Shown one piece after another: positions 36,738 to 45,760 of a stretch of DNA of 64,000 bases; position 1 is the stretch's first letter; the number at the start of each line of letters is the position of its first letter. The stretch is taken from the NCBI GenBank assembly GCA_964459095.1, contig CAYWKL010000001.1, forward strand, positions 36,934-100,933, written 5' to 3'. Made by a program: the position numbers and the translations under genes. Under the pieces are notes generated by a model, which saw only the letters and a list, made by a program, of their open reading frames with translations, had not been told where the DNA came from and ran no database searches. Source of the stretch: CAYWKL01 sp964459095. Its GTDB lineage: Bacteria; Patescibacteriota; Microgenomatia; Daviesbacterales; UBA10151.

Positions 36738-38391
36738 AAAAATAAATTAAAACTAAAAAGACCATTGTTAAAGCCGTTAGAATATTTGCAACTTCTCTAA
36801 CTTTCGTATTCTCAAAAATACCCTTTATTTCATACTCTCCCTTTGGTAAATCTATTTCTATTCTTCCTAATAGATTGTTGTTTGAGTGGGTTATTTTTTT
36901 ACCGTTTTCATAAACTGTCCAATTCGGAAAATCAAAAACTGGGATTTCTATTTTTGATTCTTTTTTTGCATCCGCATTGAATGAAAAATTGCTCGAGTGA
37001 TTTGAGAAGTTAAATATTTTTGCATTACCTGATTTTACCAAAGGAGCGTCCGGGGCTTTTTCTCTTGGTTCATATGCAGTTTTAGGTAGATAATCTAATA
37101 TTGCGGCTTTTTGTTGTTCTTCAAATAACTTTCCAGACAACTTTTGAGTATCAGTTAAATTATAAATTCTTTGTGGTCTAAAATATGTCCAGTTTAAAAA
37201 AATTACAGCTGATGAAATTGCGAAAAATATTAAAAGGGAGAACTTTTTTGGAAAAATACTAACAAAGAATCCTCCAAGTAAACTAGCTGAAAAAACTGAT
37301 AAAGCCAAAAATCTCCAAGGAAACTGAGTAAATTGCAAAGTGTCAGAAAGCTCCCAAATAAATGCAGATTTGTTATGCATCATAAATACTGAAAATGAAA
37401 ACATAGTAAGTCCAAACAAAACAATAAATAGATTTTTAATTCGTTCCCTTTTTCTTTGAAGGAAGAAAAAAATTAGCCCTAATATAGAAAGAGGGGCAAA
37501 AAACCACAAAGGCCATCCTATTTGAAATGATATGGTATCTTTATCCCCAGGCACTGAAGCACCATACCCCCAGAACCTATCCAGAAAAATTTGCTTAATT
37601 GAAACAAAATGGGCCCTGAAATTTAAATCCCCTATCCTTAAGGAATCTGTATTAACTAAGTCTTTCTCAAAATACGCTGGAATAGTGAAAAATGCTGATA
37701 AACCAAATCCTCCCAAAAAGGCTAAAATTAGAAGTAGAGGATTTTTTCTTTCATAAATAATCCAAAAAATACACCAAAGAAAAATCCAAGGTAAAAATAA
37801 AATTGTCATTATTGTATGACTGGTAAAAAATGCTCCTAATAATAAAGAACTAAATAAAAAATATTTGTAAGTATTTTTGTCTATTAATTTTAAAAGAATG
37901 TAAAAAAGTAAAGGAACTAGGGCAATTGCAAAACTTTCTGATAGTGCACCTCTTACATAAGTATCTAAAGCCCTGTATGGAGCGAACATAAATAAAACAG
38001 CACCTGTTACCCCAGAAATTTTTCCCCAAAGATCTTTTACAAAAATATACATCCCTAACGAACCTATTATTAAAGGAATTAAAAAGAGTATTTTTGCTGA
38101 AATGATATATCCAAAAATGAAACTTAAAAATGCACCTACATAAAAGGAGAGAGGGTTGTAATAATTGTAAAGAGGGAATCCATTTCCAAACCCCATATCA
38201 GGAACCCATCTGCAGGGAATTTGAAAATCAACCAAACATTTTCTCATCTCAAAAAGCCTCATAATTTGAAGATCATCATGGTGAGAAAAATAACCGGGGA
38301 GAAGAAGTGGCCAGATTGTGAGGATAACAAGAGTTGTTAAACAAAAGATCTCCCAGTTTTTAGTAAATCTTTTTTTTAGAGTAGTAAACAT
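36709..38391 (-). CDS. YfhO/6-pyruvoyl-tetrahydropterin-synthase-related membrane protein (copy 2)
   Basis: A 560-residue paralogue with SHHDDLQIMRLFEMRKCL, RWVPDMGFGNGFPLYNY, NPLSFYVGAFL and FAPYRALDTYVRGALSE in the same order as its neighbours. The outside C-terminal domain has DFPNWTVYENGKKITH and LGRIEIDLPKGEYEIKG and ends with one span. The Asp pair at the start of the first loop and the Arg-Gly-Ala-x-x-Glu motif are the best candidates for active-site residues, by analogy with other GT-C folds. The start codon lies 32 bases inside the upstream copy. Confidence 0.75.
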   Translation of the reverse strand: MFTTLKKRFTKNWEIFCLTTLVILTIWPLLLPGYFSHHDDLQIMRLFEMRKCLVDFQIPCRWVPDMGFGNGFPLYNYYNPLSFYVGAFLSFIFGYIISAKILFLIPLIIGSLGMYIFVKDLWGKISGVTGAVLFMFAPYRALDTYVRGALSESFAIALVPLLFYILLKLIDKNTYKYFLFSSLLLGAFFTSHTIMTILFLPWIFLWCIFWIIYERKNPLLLILAFLGGFGLSAFFTIPAYFEKDLVNTDSLRIGDLNFRAHFVSIKQIFLDRFWGYGASVPGDKDTISFQIGWPLWFFAPLSILGLIFFFLQRKRERIKNLFIVLFGLTMFSFSVFMMHNKSAFIWELSDTLQFTQFPWRFLALSVFSASLLGGFFVSIFPKKFSLLIFFAISSAVIFLNWTYFRPQRIYNLTDTQKLSGKLFEEQQKAAILDYLPKTAYEPREKAPDAPLVKSGNAKIFNFSNHSSNFSFNADAKKESKIEIPVFDFPNWTVYENGKKITHSNNNLLGRIEIDLPKGEYEIKGIFENTKVREVANILTALTMVFLVLIYFYGKQKIFSK

Positions 38392-40069
38392 AAAAAAGAA
38401 AAACTACAAATACTAAGCTGGTTAAGGTTAAATAATCTCCGATACTTCTAATGAAAGTATTTGTAAGTCTTGCTTCTATTATATGACGGCCAGGGCTAAC
38501 ATCAAAAGTAATTAAACCTAAACAAAACTCTTGCCTCCTACAATCATTATAAATGTGTTTTACTTCTTTCCCATCAATAAAAACTTTCATCCCTGGGAAA
38601 TGAAATAAGGGAAGGCGCAATCTAGATTTTTCGAAAACTAAAATTTCTCCTTTCTGCGAACTGGCTTTTTTTACATAACTAATAAAATCAACATCACCAC
38701 TCATTACCTCGGGCAATTTCGGAGCTTTTTCTATTGGAGGAAGTTTTGCATAAATTGGTAAGTAGTCAAAAATACTAATTGTTAATTGTTTCTCCCAAAG
38801 GTTTCCTGAGAATTTATCTTTGTCAGAAATATTTAACCATTTTAAAGGTTGAAAAAAGCTTGCGTACATAACAAATGCAATAACTACTGATAGTATCCCA
38901 ACAACTAAAGAAGCTATATTACTTTTTTTAAAATGCAGTTTAGAAATTTGATAAATTGAGATTGCGCTTAATGCGGAGAGTAAAAAAATACTGACTGCAT
39001 TAAATCTCCATGGAAACTGCAGGTAAGTTAAGAAGGGAATTGGCGACCAAAGAAAAGAAGATTTTTGGTGCATCATAAAAAGAACCAAAAGTTCAACCAT
39101 TGATAAAACAAAAGTAAGTATTGCCAATTCCTTATTTTTCCTAAAATTTACAATCCCTAGAATTACCGCTAATAAAGAAAGAACCCACTGAACATGCCCG
39201 GTTGTTAGGGATAAATCGTCTCCAGGCCCTAAATAAGAAGATCCAAACCCCCAGTGATTTGAGATAAACAATTGATAAACGTCCACAAAGTGTTGTCTAT
39301 AATCAAAATACCCTCCTAAAAGGGACTCTGTATGAGCAAATTGTCTCTCAAATAAAACAGGTAATGTAAAAAAAGCGGCAAGTCCTAAGCCAAAAAGCCC
39401 TGACAAACCAATTTTAATAGTCTCTTTCCATTTTTTTTCTAAAATTATTAAAGATAAAATCCAAATTCCTAAAACAGGAAAAAATATCAAAGACATTAAG
39501 TTATGGGTTGTAAGTAGAAGTGCAACAGATATTGCAAAAAAACAAAAATAATTTAATCCTCTTTTCTTGATTAGCATATAAGATGACCAAAAAAGTAATG
39601 GAAAAAAGACTAACGCCCAAAACTCACTCATTGCTCCCCTTACATAAACCTCAACTGCTTTATAAGGAATATATGTATAAAGAAGGGTTCCAACAAATCC
39701 CGGCCAAATACCTAAAAAATTTCTCAAAAACAAAAACATTGCAAAAGCACTAAAGACAAACCCCACTGCAAAAAGTATTTTTACAGAATCTATAAATTGG
39801 AATCCTATTAAGTGAATTATTTCTCCTAGATAATAAACACCTGGAGGGTAATATATAAATTGCGGGTAACCGTACTGATAACCTGGATCAGGAACCCATC
39901 TACAAGGAAATTGTAATTCTTGAAAGCATTTGTCCATTTCAAAAATCCTAAAAGCTTGCAGATCATCTTGCATTGGGAAAAATCCTGGGCGCACCAAGCT
40001 ATAAAAGGTAGGAATTGTAAAAATAAAAAGTAAAATCCAAACAAAGATCTTAGGTTTTAAGATATTCAT
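38360..40069 (-). CDS. YfhO/6-pyruvoyl-tetrahydropterin-synthase-related membrane protein (copy 1)
   Basis: A 569-residue protein, first transcribed of the three copies. The first loop has PMQDDLQAFRIFEMDKCF, RWVPDPGYQYGYPQF and PPGVYYLGE, then YIPYKAVEVYVRGAMSE. The outside C-terminal domain reads HFPGMKVFIDGKEVKH and contains a Cys pair (DCRRQEFC) absent from the other copies, before FDVSPGRHIIEARLTNT and a final span. ATGA coupling to the upstream GT39 gene indicates co-translation. The enzymatic role is inferred, not shown. Confidence 0.75.
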   Translation of the reverse strand: MNILKPKIFVWILLFIFTIPTFYSLVRPGFFPMQDDLQAFRIFEMDKCFQELQFPCRWVPDPGYQYGYPQFIYYPPGVYYLGEIIHLIGFQFIDSVKILFAVGFVFSAFAMFLFLRNFLGIWPGFVGTLLYTYIPYKAVEVYVRGAMSEFWALVFFPLLFWSSYMLIKKRGLNYFCFFAISVALLLTTHNLMSLIFFPVLGIWILSLIILEKKWKETIKIGLSGLFGLGLAAFFTLPVLFERQFAHTESLLGGYFDYRQHFVDVYQLFISNHWGFGSSYLGPGDDLSLTTGHVQWVLSLLAVILGIVNFRKNKELAILTFVLSMVELLVLFMMHQKSSFLWSPIPFLTYLQFPWRFNAVSIFLLSALSAISIYQISKLHFKKSNIASLVVGILSVVIAFVMYASFFQPLKWLNISDKDKFSGNLWEKQLTISIFDYLPIYAKLPPIEKAPKLPEVMSGDVDFISYVKKASSQKGEILVFEKSRLRLPLFHFPGMKVFIDGKEVKHIYNDCRRQEFCLGLITFDVSPGRHIIEARLTNTFIRSIGDYLTLTSLVFVVFLFYVYYSKKKIY

Positions 40070-41577
40070 TTTGCAGGTGTTACTTTAAAAAGTAAAATTG
40101 ATAAAGGAGGTGCTTTAAAACCCTCTGCTTTAGGATAATCTTTAATCAGAGTAAATCCCTCTTCAAAATTAGATAGGTTCTGAGCGTTAGCTACATAAAA
40201 AGTGGGAACTTCTTTTGCAGTTATCCTTAAATCCTTAGGAAAATCCTTATTGCTTGGGGCAATTTTAATATTGGTATTTTTATCCAAATAAATTTGTAGG
40301 CCATCTGGCAGAGTCCCGAATGTCCCTTGTGCTCCAACAACAATTTCCCTACCGCCTGACTCACTTTTCAAATAATTTGCTATTTCCTTTAAACCATAAC
40401 CAGCTGTCCAGTCCTCTAGATACCCTCTTCTTTCGTTTTTGGGTAAGGGGGTTTTTGAGGGATTAGCTAAAACATAATAATTAAAATAAGCAGTTTGAGG
40501 AAGAATTAGTAAAAGAAAGATCAAAATCTTAATCAATGATTTTATTTTTAACTTTCTGTCTATTTCAGATATTACCCAGGCCGCTATAACAAGAAGCGGG
40601 GGGATTGAAAATAAAATATACCTTGCTGTAAAAGTTCTTAAGAATGCCATTTCAATAAGTAGCGGAATTAGCGCCCAAGCGCAAACAGCTAAAGCACTTC
40701 TGTTTCTTAAAACAAAACTTAAAAAAATTCCTGAAATAATAAGGACCAAAATAGGTATTGTTATTATTTTAGGAAACCAGTCTATTAAATCATTTAAATG
40801 AGGTATAAAAGGATCCAGGGGTCTTGGTATCAATTCCTGGACAGAAAAGATATAGTCTTGATTTCTTAAGCTTAATGAAGAAAATCCTGGCCCAAGTCTT
40901 AAAAGATTGTACATCATCAACCCAATCAGAATAGAAACAATAAAAAATCCAATTGATTTAAAAAATCTCTTAGTTAAAATTCTTTTTGAAAAATTAAAGG
41001 TAAAAAAAACTGCAGGGATAGATAAAAAATTAAACATTCCTGGAGTTTTAGTTAAATAACCTCCTCCTAAAATAAATCCTAAAATCAAGCTTAAGTCGAG
41101 TCTTGGATTTTTAATAAGTAAAAGAGAAAAAATTAAGGCCCAAATTGAAAAAAAAGAAAGCATTGAATCAACCAAAGCCATCCTGTCAAAAAAGATCACC
41201 ATAGGAGTTATAACTATTAAAAAACCTGCCCAAAGTCCTACTTGTCTGTTAAAAAATTTCCAACCTAAAAATATTGCTCCTAAAAAAGTTAATAAACCTG
41301 AAAAAACTGAAAGTATTCTCCCTGCAAATAAAGGATCTGAAAAAACTTTAAACATTGGCATCAATACCCACATAAAAAGTGGTGTTTTCCCATCAGATAA
41401 AGGAAGAAATCGCAAAGTTGGCTCTGCTCTCATAACTTGTGCCCATCTTATATAGATTGCCTCATCTGCAAAAATTGGCTGAAGAGTTAAATTAGGGAGT
41501 CTTAAGACAAAATATGAAATACAAAGAAAAAATAAAATAATTAAAGAAAATTTATTTTTTTTAAAAAAATAGCGCAT
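40066..41577 (-). CDS. GT39/PMT-like GT-C glycosyltransferase
   Basis: A 503-residue membrane enzyme with PIFADEAIYIRWAQVM, then PLSDGKTPLFMWVLMP and PLFAGRILSVFSGLL, and IVITPMVIFFDRMALVDSML. This D-E, K-x-P-L, R-x-x-S and D-R-M-A-L-x-D series is the classic ArnT/PMT_2 pattern, closer to standard ArnT-like proteins than the other paralogues here. The outside tail is about 100 residues. ATG 41577 lies one base after the upstream TAA; the in-frame TTG at 41595 is rejected. Confidence 0.85.
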   Translation of the reverse strand: MRYFFKKNKFSLIILFFLCISYFVLRLPNLTLQPIFADEAIYIRWAQVMRAEPTLRFLPLSDGKTPLFMWVLMPMFKVFSDPLFAGRILSVFSGLLTFLGAIFLGWKFFNRQVGLWAGFLIVITPMVIFFDRMALVDSMLSFFSIWALIFSLLLIKNPRLDLSLILGFILGGGYLTKTPGMFNFLSIPAVFFTFNFSKRILTKRFFKSIGFFIVSILIGLMMYNLLRLGPGFSSLSLRNQDYIFSVQELIPRPLDPFIPHLNDLIDWFPKIITIPILVLIISGIFLSFVLRNRSALAVCAWALIPLLIEMAFLRTFTARYILFSIPPLLVIAAWVISEIDRKLKIKSLIKILIFLLLILPQTAYFNYYVLANPSKTPLPKNERRGYLEDWTAGYGLKEIANYLKSESGGREIVVGAQGTFGTLPDGLQIYLDKNTNIKIAPSNKDFPKDLRITAKEVPTFYVANAQNLSNFEEGFTLIKDYPKAEGFKAPPLSILLFKVTPAK

Positions 41578-41578
41578 T

Positions 41579-42325
41579 TTAACTGTATCTTCCAACTAAA
41601 TCATTTATCCTAATTCTGAACATATCATAAATTGCGGCCAGAGCATCTTTTACAACTTGCACTCTTTCTGTATCTACATAATTCCAGGTAACTTCAACTT
41701 CTGCAATTTTAAACCCGTATTTTTTTGCCAAATATAAAAGTTCTACGTCAAAGCCAGCATTAACTGCCCCACCGCTAAAGTGTACTACTCCCCACTCTTT
41801 TTCTATTTTGGGAATAATTTTATCAATTGAGGATCTGTTAAAAGCTTTAAAACCACACTGCGTATCTGAAAAAGGTAATCCTAAAATTATTCCTCTTAAA
41901 ACTGAGAAACCCCAAGCTGCAATAACTCGAATTGCTGGGGCTCCTTTTCTTCCTTTTCTTGATCCGATCACTAAATTAAAACCATCTTCAAACTTAGGGA
42001 GAAATTTTTCTATTTCAGAAATTGGAGTAGCTTGATCCATATCTGTAAAAAGCACAATTTCTCCTTTTGATCTGAGTAAACCTGTTAAAACTGCTTTTGC
42101 CTTACCACCATGAGAATTTTCTATCAACCTAAAGTTTTGATATTTTTTTGTTTCCTCGTTTATAAGTTCTATCGAATCATCACTAGACCCATCATCAACA
42201 ACAATTATCTCATATGTGTATTTCTGATCCTTTAAGTAGTCAAAAACTTTCTCTAAACTTCCTTTCCTTATATTACTTGCTTCATTGTAGGAAGGTATAA
42301 CAATTGACAGAATTACTTTTTCCAT
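41579..42325 (-). CDS. GT2 polyprenyl-phosphate glycosyltransferase, ALG5-like
   Basis: A 248-residue GT-A enzyme: LSIVIPSYNEASNIRKGSLE, YEIIVVDDGSSDDSIELI, SHGGKAKAVLTGLLRSKGE and the metal-binding FTDMDQATP, followed by FSDTQCGFKAFNRSS and FDVELLYLAKKYG. These features match dolichyl-phosphate beta-glucosyltransferase (ALG5) relatives. It is the intact counterpart of the 283-1029 enzyme, whose DXD is changed. It probably makes a polyprenyl-phosphate hexose donor for the GT-C enzymes. It directly abuts the upstream gene. Confidence 0.88.
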   Translation of the reverse strand: MEKVILSIVIPSYNEASNIRKGSLEKVFDYLKDQKYTYEIIVVDDGSSDDSIELINEETKKYQNFRLIENSHGGKAKAVLTGLLRSKGEIVLFTDMDQATPISEIEKFLPKFEDGFNLVIGSRKGRKGAPAIRVIAAWGFSVLRGIILGLPFSDTQCGFKAFNRSSIDKIIPKIEKEWGVVHFSGGAVNAGFDVELLYLAKKYGFKIAEVEVTWNYVDTERVQVVKDALAAIYDMFRIRINDLVGRYS

Positions 42326-43822
42326 TTAATTAGGACTACCTCCTGGGTTAGGAACTAACTTAAAAACTTTTACCCCATCAACATTTTCCTCATTTTCTAT
42401 TTTTGCATATCCAAAAGCAGATATCTCATATTTAGGGTGGTTTATTGGGTTACACACTTTATCCTCACAAACAACAAAAAGCTGGCCAGTGTTAGCCTCG
42501 CTTAAATGTTTTGGAGGGTTCCCTAATTTGTAAAGATAAAATTGATAAGCTGAGTCATAATTTCTCTCTGCAATTAAAGCAAAATTAAAGGCTTCACCTT
42601 TTGATTTTTTAAATATATATTCTGAGATCATTTTTGTTTTTAGGTATTGATTATTTGGAGGAATAAATAATGGGCTATTTATTAAGCTGATATAACCAAC
42701 AACTAATATAGCTAAAACAACAAATGGAAATTTAAAAGGTTTCTTAATTATAAAAATAAATGCGCCTAGTAGTAGATAAGGTGTCGGATTTAAAAAACCT
42801 AAGTAATGATCATAAACAGCTTGTCTATAAAGGGAAAGTCCTATTAAACCAAAAACCAACCAGCAACTTAATAGCAAAATAGGGTAATTAATTTTTTTGT
42901 ATCTAACGAAGTTATATAAATTGGTAAAAATCGGGATAGCAATGATTACGGACAGTACCCAAATTACAAAACTTATACCTGAAGCTATATACCTTCCAAT
43001 TAAATTATCTGAATAGATTGGCAAAAACCTAATAATTGGCGAAGCCAGCTCTTTATCTATTGGGGTCTCTTTTCCAGAAATTATATTCATTAAGGATCGA
43101 AAATTTAAAAAATTATACTTAAAATCAAAAATTACAAGGGGCAGCATTAAAAAAATAAACGAAAGTATCCCGAGTGAAGTTCCTAAAAATAAAGACTTTT
43201 TAGGCAATTTTCTTGATGCTTCATAAAAATAAAAAACTATTATTGTAGGAAGTAATAGAAGAGCTAAATAGTGCATTTGGATTGCAAAAGCGAACGCTAT
43301 TCCTATTAAAACAAACCATCTAAAATCGCCAGTTTTATGGATTTTATACAAACCAAGAATTACAAGGGAGGCAAAAAAAGGTTCAGGGTTAGGATTCCAT
43401 GAGGATTTAGAATAAATTATATTTACTGGTGAAATTGAATAAGTTAAAGATGCTAGTATGGCTGGCAAAAATCCAAACCAAGATCTTGAAAGATAATAAA
43501 TCAGAACAACAGTTAAACTGCCAATTAGTGCAACCATTCCTGCTGCTCCAACTGGATCAAGCCAAAAAATTGCCATAGGAACACTCATCATGTAGTAATA
43601 AAGAGGGCCTAAATACATATTTCCTACTGAAGTAGGGGGACCAAGCAAAGGATAATCTTTGTCCACTAAAATTTTCTTAACCACCAAAGCGTCTCTTCCT
43701 TCATCACCTAAAAAGGTCATGTACTCATCCAGACGATAAAAACGAAAGAAAATAGTGATAAGAATTATTAGTGCAAAAACTAAAACTTCTAATTTATGTT
43801 TATTTATTTTTTCGATAATCAT
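42326..43822 (-). CDS. GT39-like GT-C glycosyltransferase, 'GP-YYY' subfamily
   Basis: A 498-residue polytopic protein with FLGDEGRDALVVKKILVDKD, LLGPPTSVGNMYLGPLYYYM and then SSWNPNPEPFFASLVILGLY. The same elements appear at 59374-60867 (SARDALVVYEI, GPFYYYL, NPSPLPFF), and more weakly at 21194-22681. It is one of two GT-C genes near the promoter end of the large run. The tail includes a Cys pair (VVCEDKVCNP). Sugar specificity is unknown. Confidence 0.82.
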   Translation of the reverse strand: MIIEKINKHKLEVLVFALIILITIFFRFYRLDEYMTFLGDEGRDALVVKKILVDKDYPLLGPPTSVGNMYLGPLYYYMMSVPMAIFWLDPVGAAGMVALIGSLTVVLIYYLSRSWFGFLPAILASLTYSISPVNIIYSKSSWNPNPEPFFASLVILGLYKIHKTGDFRWFVLIGIAFAFAIQMHYLALLLLPTIIVFYFYEASRKLPKKSLFLGTSLGILSFIFLMLPLVIFDFKYNFLNFRSLMNIISGKETPIDKELASPIIRFLPIYSDNLIGRYIASGISFVIWVLSVIIAIPIFTNLYNFVRYKKINYPILLLSCWLVFGLIGLSLYRQAVYDHYLGFLNPTPYLLLGAFIFIIKKPFKFPFVVLAILVVGYISLINSPLFIPPNNQYLKTKMISEYIFKKSKGEAFNFALIAERNYDSAYQFYLYKLGNPPKHLSEANTGQLFVVCEDKVCNPINHPKYEISAFGYAKIENEENVDGVKVFKLVPNPGGSPN

Positions 43823-44523
43823 CTTAGGCGGTATTTAATCCAAAATTTGACCAAATCAATAAAAGAATTAATTATGACTTTTAAACTTGCTCCAGTTGGT
43901 TTGCCGAAAAGCCTTGGATAGTGATTTACACCAATTTGAACAATATTAAATCCATATTTTTCTGCCTTTATAACAAGCTCTGCATTAATCATCCCCCCTC
44001 TTGTTGACTCAAGGTGAGGAATTGTGTCTAGGAATCTCTTACTTACTATTTTAAAACCGCAGTCTACATCCTTGAGCTTTAATCCAAAAAAAATAAAAAG
44101 TAAAATTGCCCACCCTTTTGCGATTACTAAACGAATAAACGGATCATTTCTTTTTATTCTATATCCAATGATTAAATCTGCCTCAAAAGTTTTGTCTATA
44201 AATTTAGTTACCTCAGAAAAATCAAACTGTCCGTCAGCGTCCGTGTATGTAATCCAATCAAATTTGGATTGATAAAATCCAGCCTGCAGCGCAGCACCAT
44301 ACCCTCCATTTCTTTGATGAATCACCTTAATTTTGTCGTGTTTTTTAGCGTAGTTTTCTGCTTTTTCCCCTGTTTTGTCTCTTGAGCCATCATCAACAAC
44401 AATTATCTCGTAGTCCTCAAGGTCAAGATTTTCCAGCACTTTTTGGGCTTTTTCAACAGTTGAAACAATATTCCCCTCTTCATTAAAGCATGGAAAAAAG
44501 ACAGAAAGCTTTTGAACAGACAT
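43819..44523 (-). CDS. GT2 polyprenyl-phosphate sugar synthase, DPM1-like; first gene of the large run
   Basis: A 234-residue GT-A enzyme: KLSVFFPCFNEEGNIVSTVE, YEIIVVDDGSRDKTGEKAE, RNGGYGAALQAGFYQSK and YTDADGQFDFSEV, then LKDVDCGFKIVSKRFLDTI and GMINAELVIKAEKYG. It groups with polyprenyl-phosphate mannose/glucose synthases lacking C-terminal spans. I chose ATG 44523, which gives the expected N-terminus and lies seven bases from a -10-like box, so the message may be leaderless. It overlaps the next gene as ATGA. Confidence 0.88.
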   Translation of the reverse strand: MSVQKLSVFFPCFNEEGNIVSTVEKAQKVLENLDLEDYEIIVVDDGSRDKTGEKAENYAKKHDKIKVIHQRNGGYGAALQAGFYQSKFDWITYTDADGQFDFSEVTKFIDKTFEADLIIGYRIKRNDPFIRLVIAKGWAILLFIFFGLKLKDVDCGFKIVSKRFLDTIPHLESTRGGMINAELVIKAEKYGFNIVQIGVNHYPRLFGKPTGASLKVIINSFIDLVKFWIKYRLR

Positions 44524-44540
44524 GTTTACTATGCTAACAT
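44512..44540 (+). promoter_or_regulatory. Candidate leaderless promoter of the 44547 gene
   Basis: TTGAAC (44512-44517), 17 bases, then TAACAT (44535-44540), six bases before the GTG start at 44547. Its -10 region overlaps the -10 region of the opposite promoter, so the two would compete for polymerase. Confidence 0.4.
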
Positions 44541-44559
44541 CAAATTGTGTCCAAAACAA
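44531..44559 (-). promoter_or_regulatory. Candidate leaderless promoter of the 44-kb minus-strand run
   Basis: On the minus strand TTGTTT (44554-44559) is followed after 17 bases by TAGCAT (44531-44536), and the ATG at 44523 comes seven bases later, where transcription would be expected to start. The match is moderate, but it is the only place where this long run can begin. Confidence 0.45.
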
Positions 44560-45692
44560 TTAAAAATCTATTAATTTTGAGTCTAACAGCAATATTTCTA
44601 ACTATACTTATTTGGCTTCCGTCAATTTTGGGGTTGAAGAATTTTTATTACATGGATTTTTCGCAAGGTTTCGCGAATATTTATAGAAATTATGATGGTC
44701 TTGAATATATAGTAATTGCAAAAACATTCTATAATCCAACATTAATAGCTAATCTTGGCCAGACTCTTCCTGCAAATTATTATGCTGCCCATTTCCCAGG
44801 ATATTCATTTCTAATTTTGATCTTTGCACCAGTTTTTGGAATGTTAAAGTCTATGCTTTTTGTTTCAAGTTTATTCACGATTCTTTCAGTGTGGGCTTTT
44901 TATTTTTTGGTTAAAGACTTTAAACTCTCGTCTAATCCGCTTTTGCTCTCCATAATTTTTCTTATTCTTCCTGCAAGGTGGCTTATTGTACACTCGATTG
45001 GCTCCTCAGAACCCATATTTATTTTCTTCATAATCTTAGCACTTTATTTTTTCATGAAATTTGAAGAGATTCCAAAACAAAAGTTTATCTGGGCTGCAGC
45101 ATTTTTTGGTTTAGGAGCACAGATAACAAGACCTCCTGGGATTTTACTTTTTGCCTGTCTAGGACTTTACTTAATATGGAAATATCGGGAAAAAATCCTT
45201 ACTAAAATTTGGAAGTTTTATCCCCTTTTACTTATTTCTTTAGGATTACTGGGCGTATTTTATTGGTATTTACTTTCTTATGGTGATTTTTGGGCATATT
45301 TTAAAAGTGGAGACAATATTCATTTATTATTTCCCCCATTCCAGGTATTTAACTCAAACCAGTTTTGGGTTGGGCAGCATTGGTTGGAAGATATAATTTT
45401 AGTTTTTATTTTAGGACTATATGGTGGAATTTTACTTATAAAACAAAAACTTCTGCCTTTAGGATTTTTTGTATTAATTTATATTACAGCGTCCTTTTTT
45501 GTAGCTCATAGAGATATAAGTAGATACACACTCCCAGTTTTTCCATTTGTTTTAATTGCATTTGAAAAAGTTTTAGTAAGCAGAGAGTTTAGATTAGTTT
45601 TGATAATTTTAGCGCTAGCTATTTACCTTTATGTCCAAAATTTTATATTAAATAATATTGCACCAATTCCTAATTTAAAGGTTTTTGATTAA
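44547..45692 (+). CDS. PIG-V-like GT-C glycosyltransferase
   Basis: A 381-residue membrane protein with about nine spans, transcribed away from the large run. The first outside loop reads IYRNYDGLEYIVIAKTFYNP followed by ANYYAAHFPGYSFLILIFAP, the PIG-V-like acidic motif plus a FPxYxxLI element, and later PARWLIVHSIGSSEPIFIFF. It resembles the protein at 2310-3470. It starts at GTG 44547, only 24 bases from the divergent ATG. Probable substrate is a polyprenyl-phosphate sugar. It is separated by a palindromic spacer from the next gene. Confidence 0.75.
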   Translation: MSKTIKNLLILSLTAIFLTILIWLPSILGLKNFYYMDFSQGFANIYRNYDGLEYIVIAKTFYNPTLIANLGQTLPANYYAAHFPGYSFLILIFAPVFGMLKSMLFVSSLFTILSVWAFYFLVKDFKLSSNPLLLSIIFLILPARWLIVHSIGSSEPIFIFFIILALYFFMKFEEIPKQKFIWAAAFFGLGAQITRPPGILLFACLGLYLIWKYREKILTKIWKFYPLLLISLGLLGVFYWYLLSYGDFWAYFKSGDNIHLLFPPFQVFNSNQFWVGQHWLEDIILVFILGLYGGILLIKQKLLPLGFFVLIYITASFFVAHRDISRYTLPVFPFVLIAFEKVLVSREFRLVLIILALAIYLYVQNFILNNIAPIPNLKVFD

Positions 45693-45716
45693 GAATTAAA
45701 CTAATTTCCTGATCTT

Positions 45717-45754
45717 CTGATACACAAAACTGCTATAGCTTAGCGTTGTATCAG
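45717..45754. repeat. Inverted repeat with 8-bp arms
   Basis: CTGATACA at 45717-45724 is complementary to TGTATCAG at 45747-45754, with a 22-base loop that itself contains GCTATAGC. It lies 24 bases after the stop of the PIG-V-like gene and has no T tract, so it may cap that transcript or act as a protein site. Confidence 0.5.
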
Positions 45755-45760
45755 ACTTAG

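Noticed and set aside
35061..40069. Pterin biosynthesis enzymes
   Set aside because: Only the conventional database name of the family suggests it; the proteins are polytopic membrane proteins with no pterin-synthase motif.
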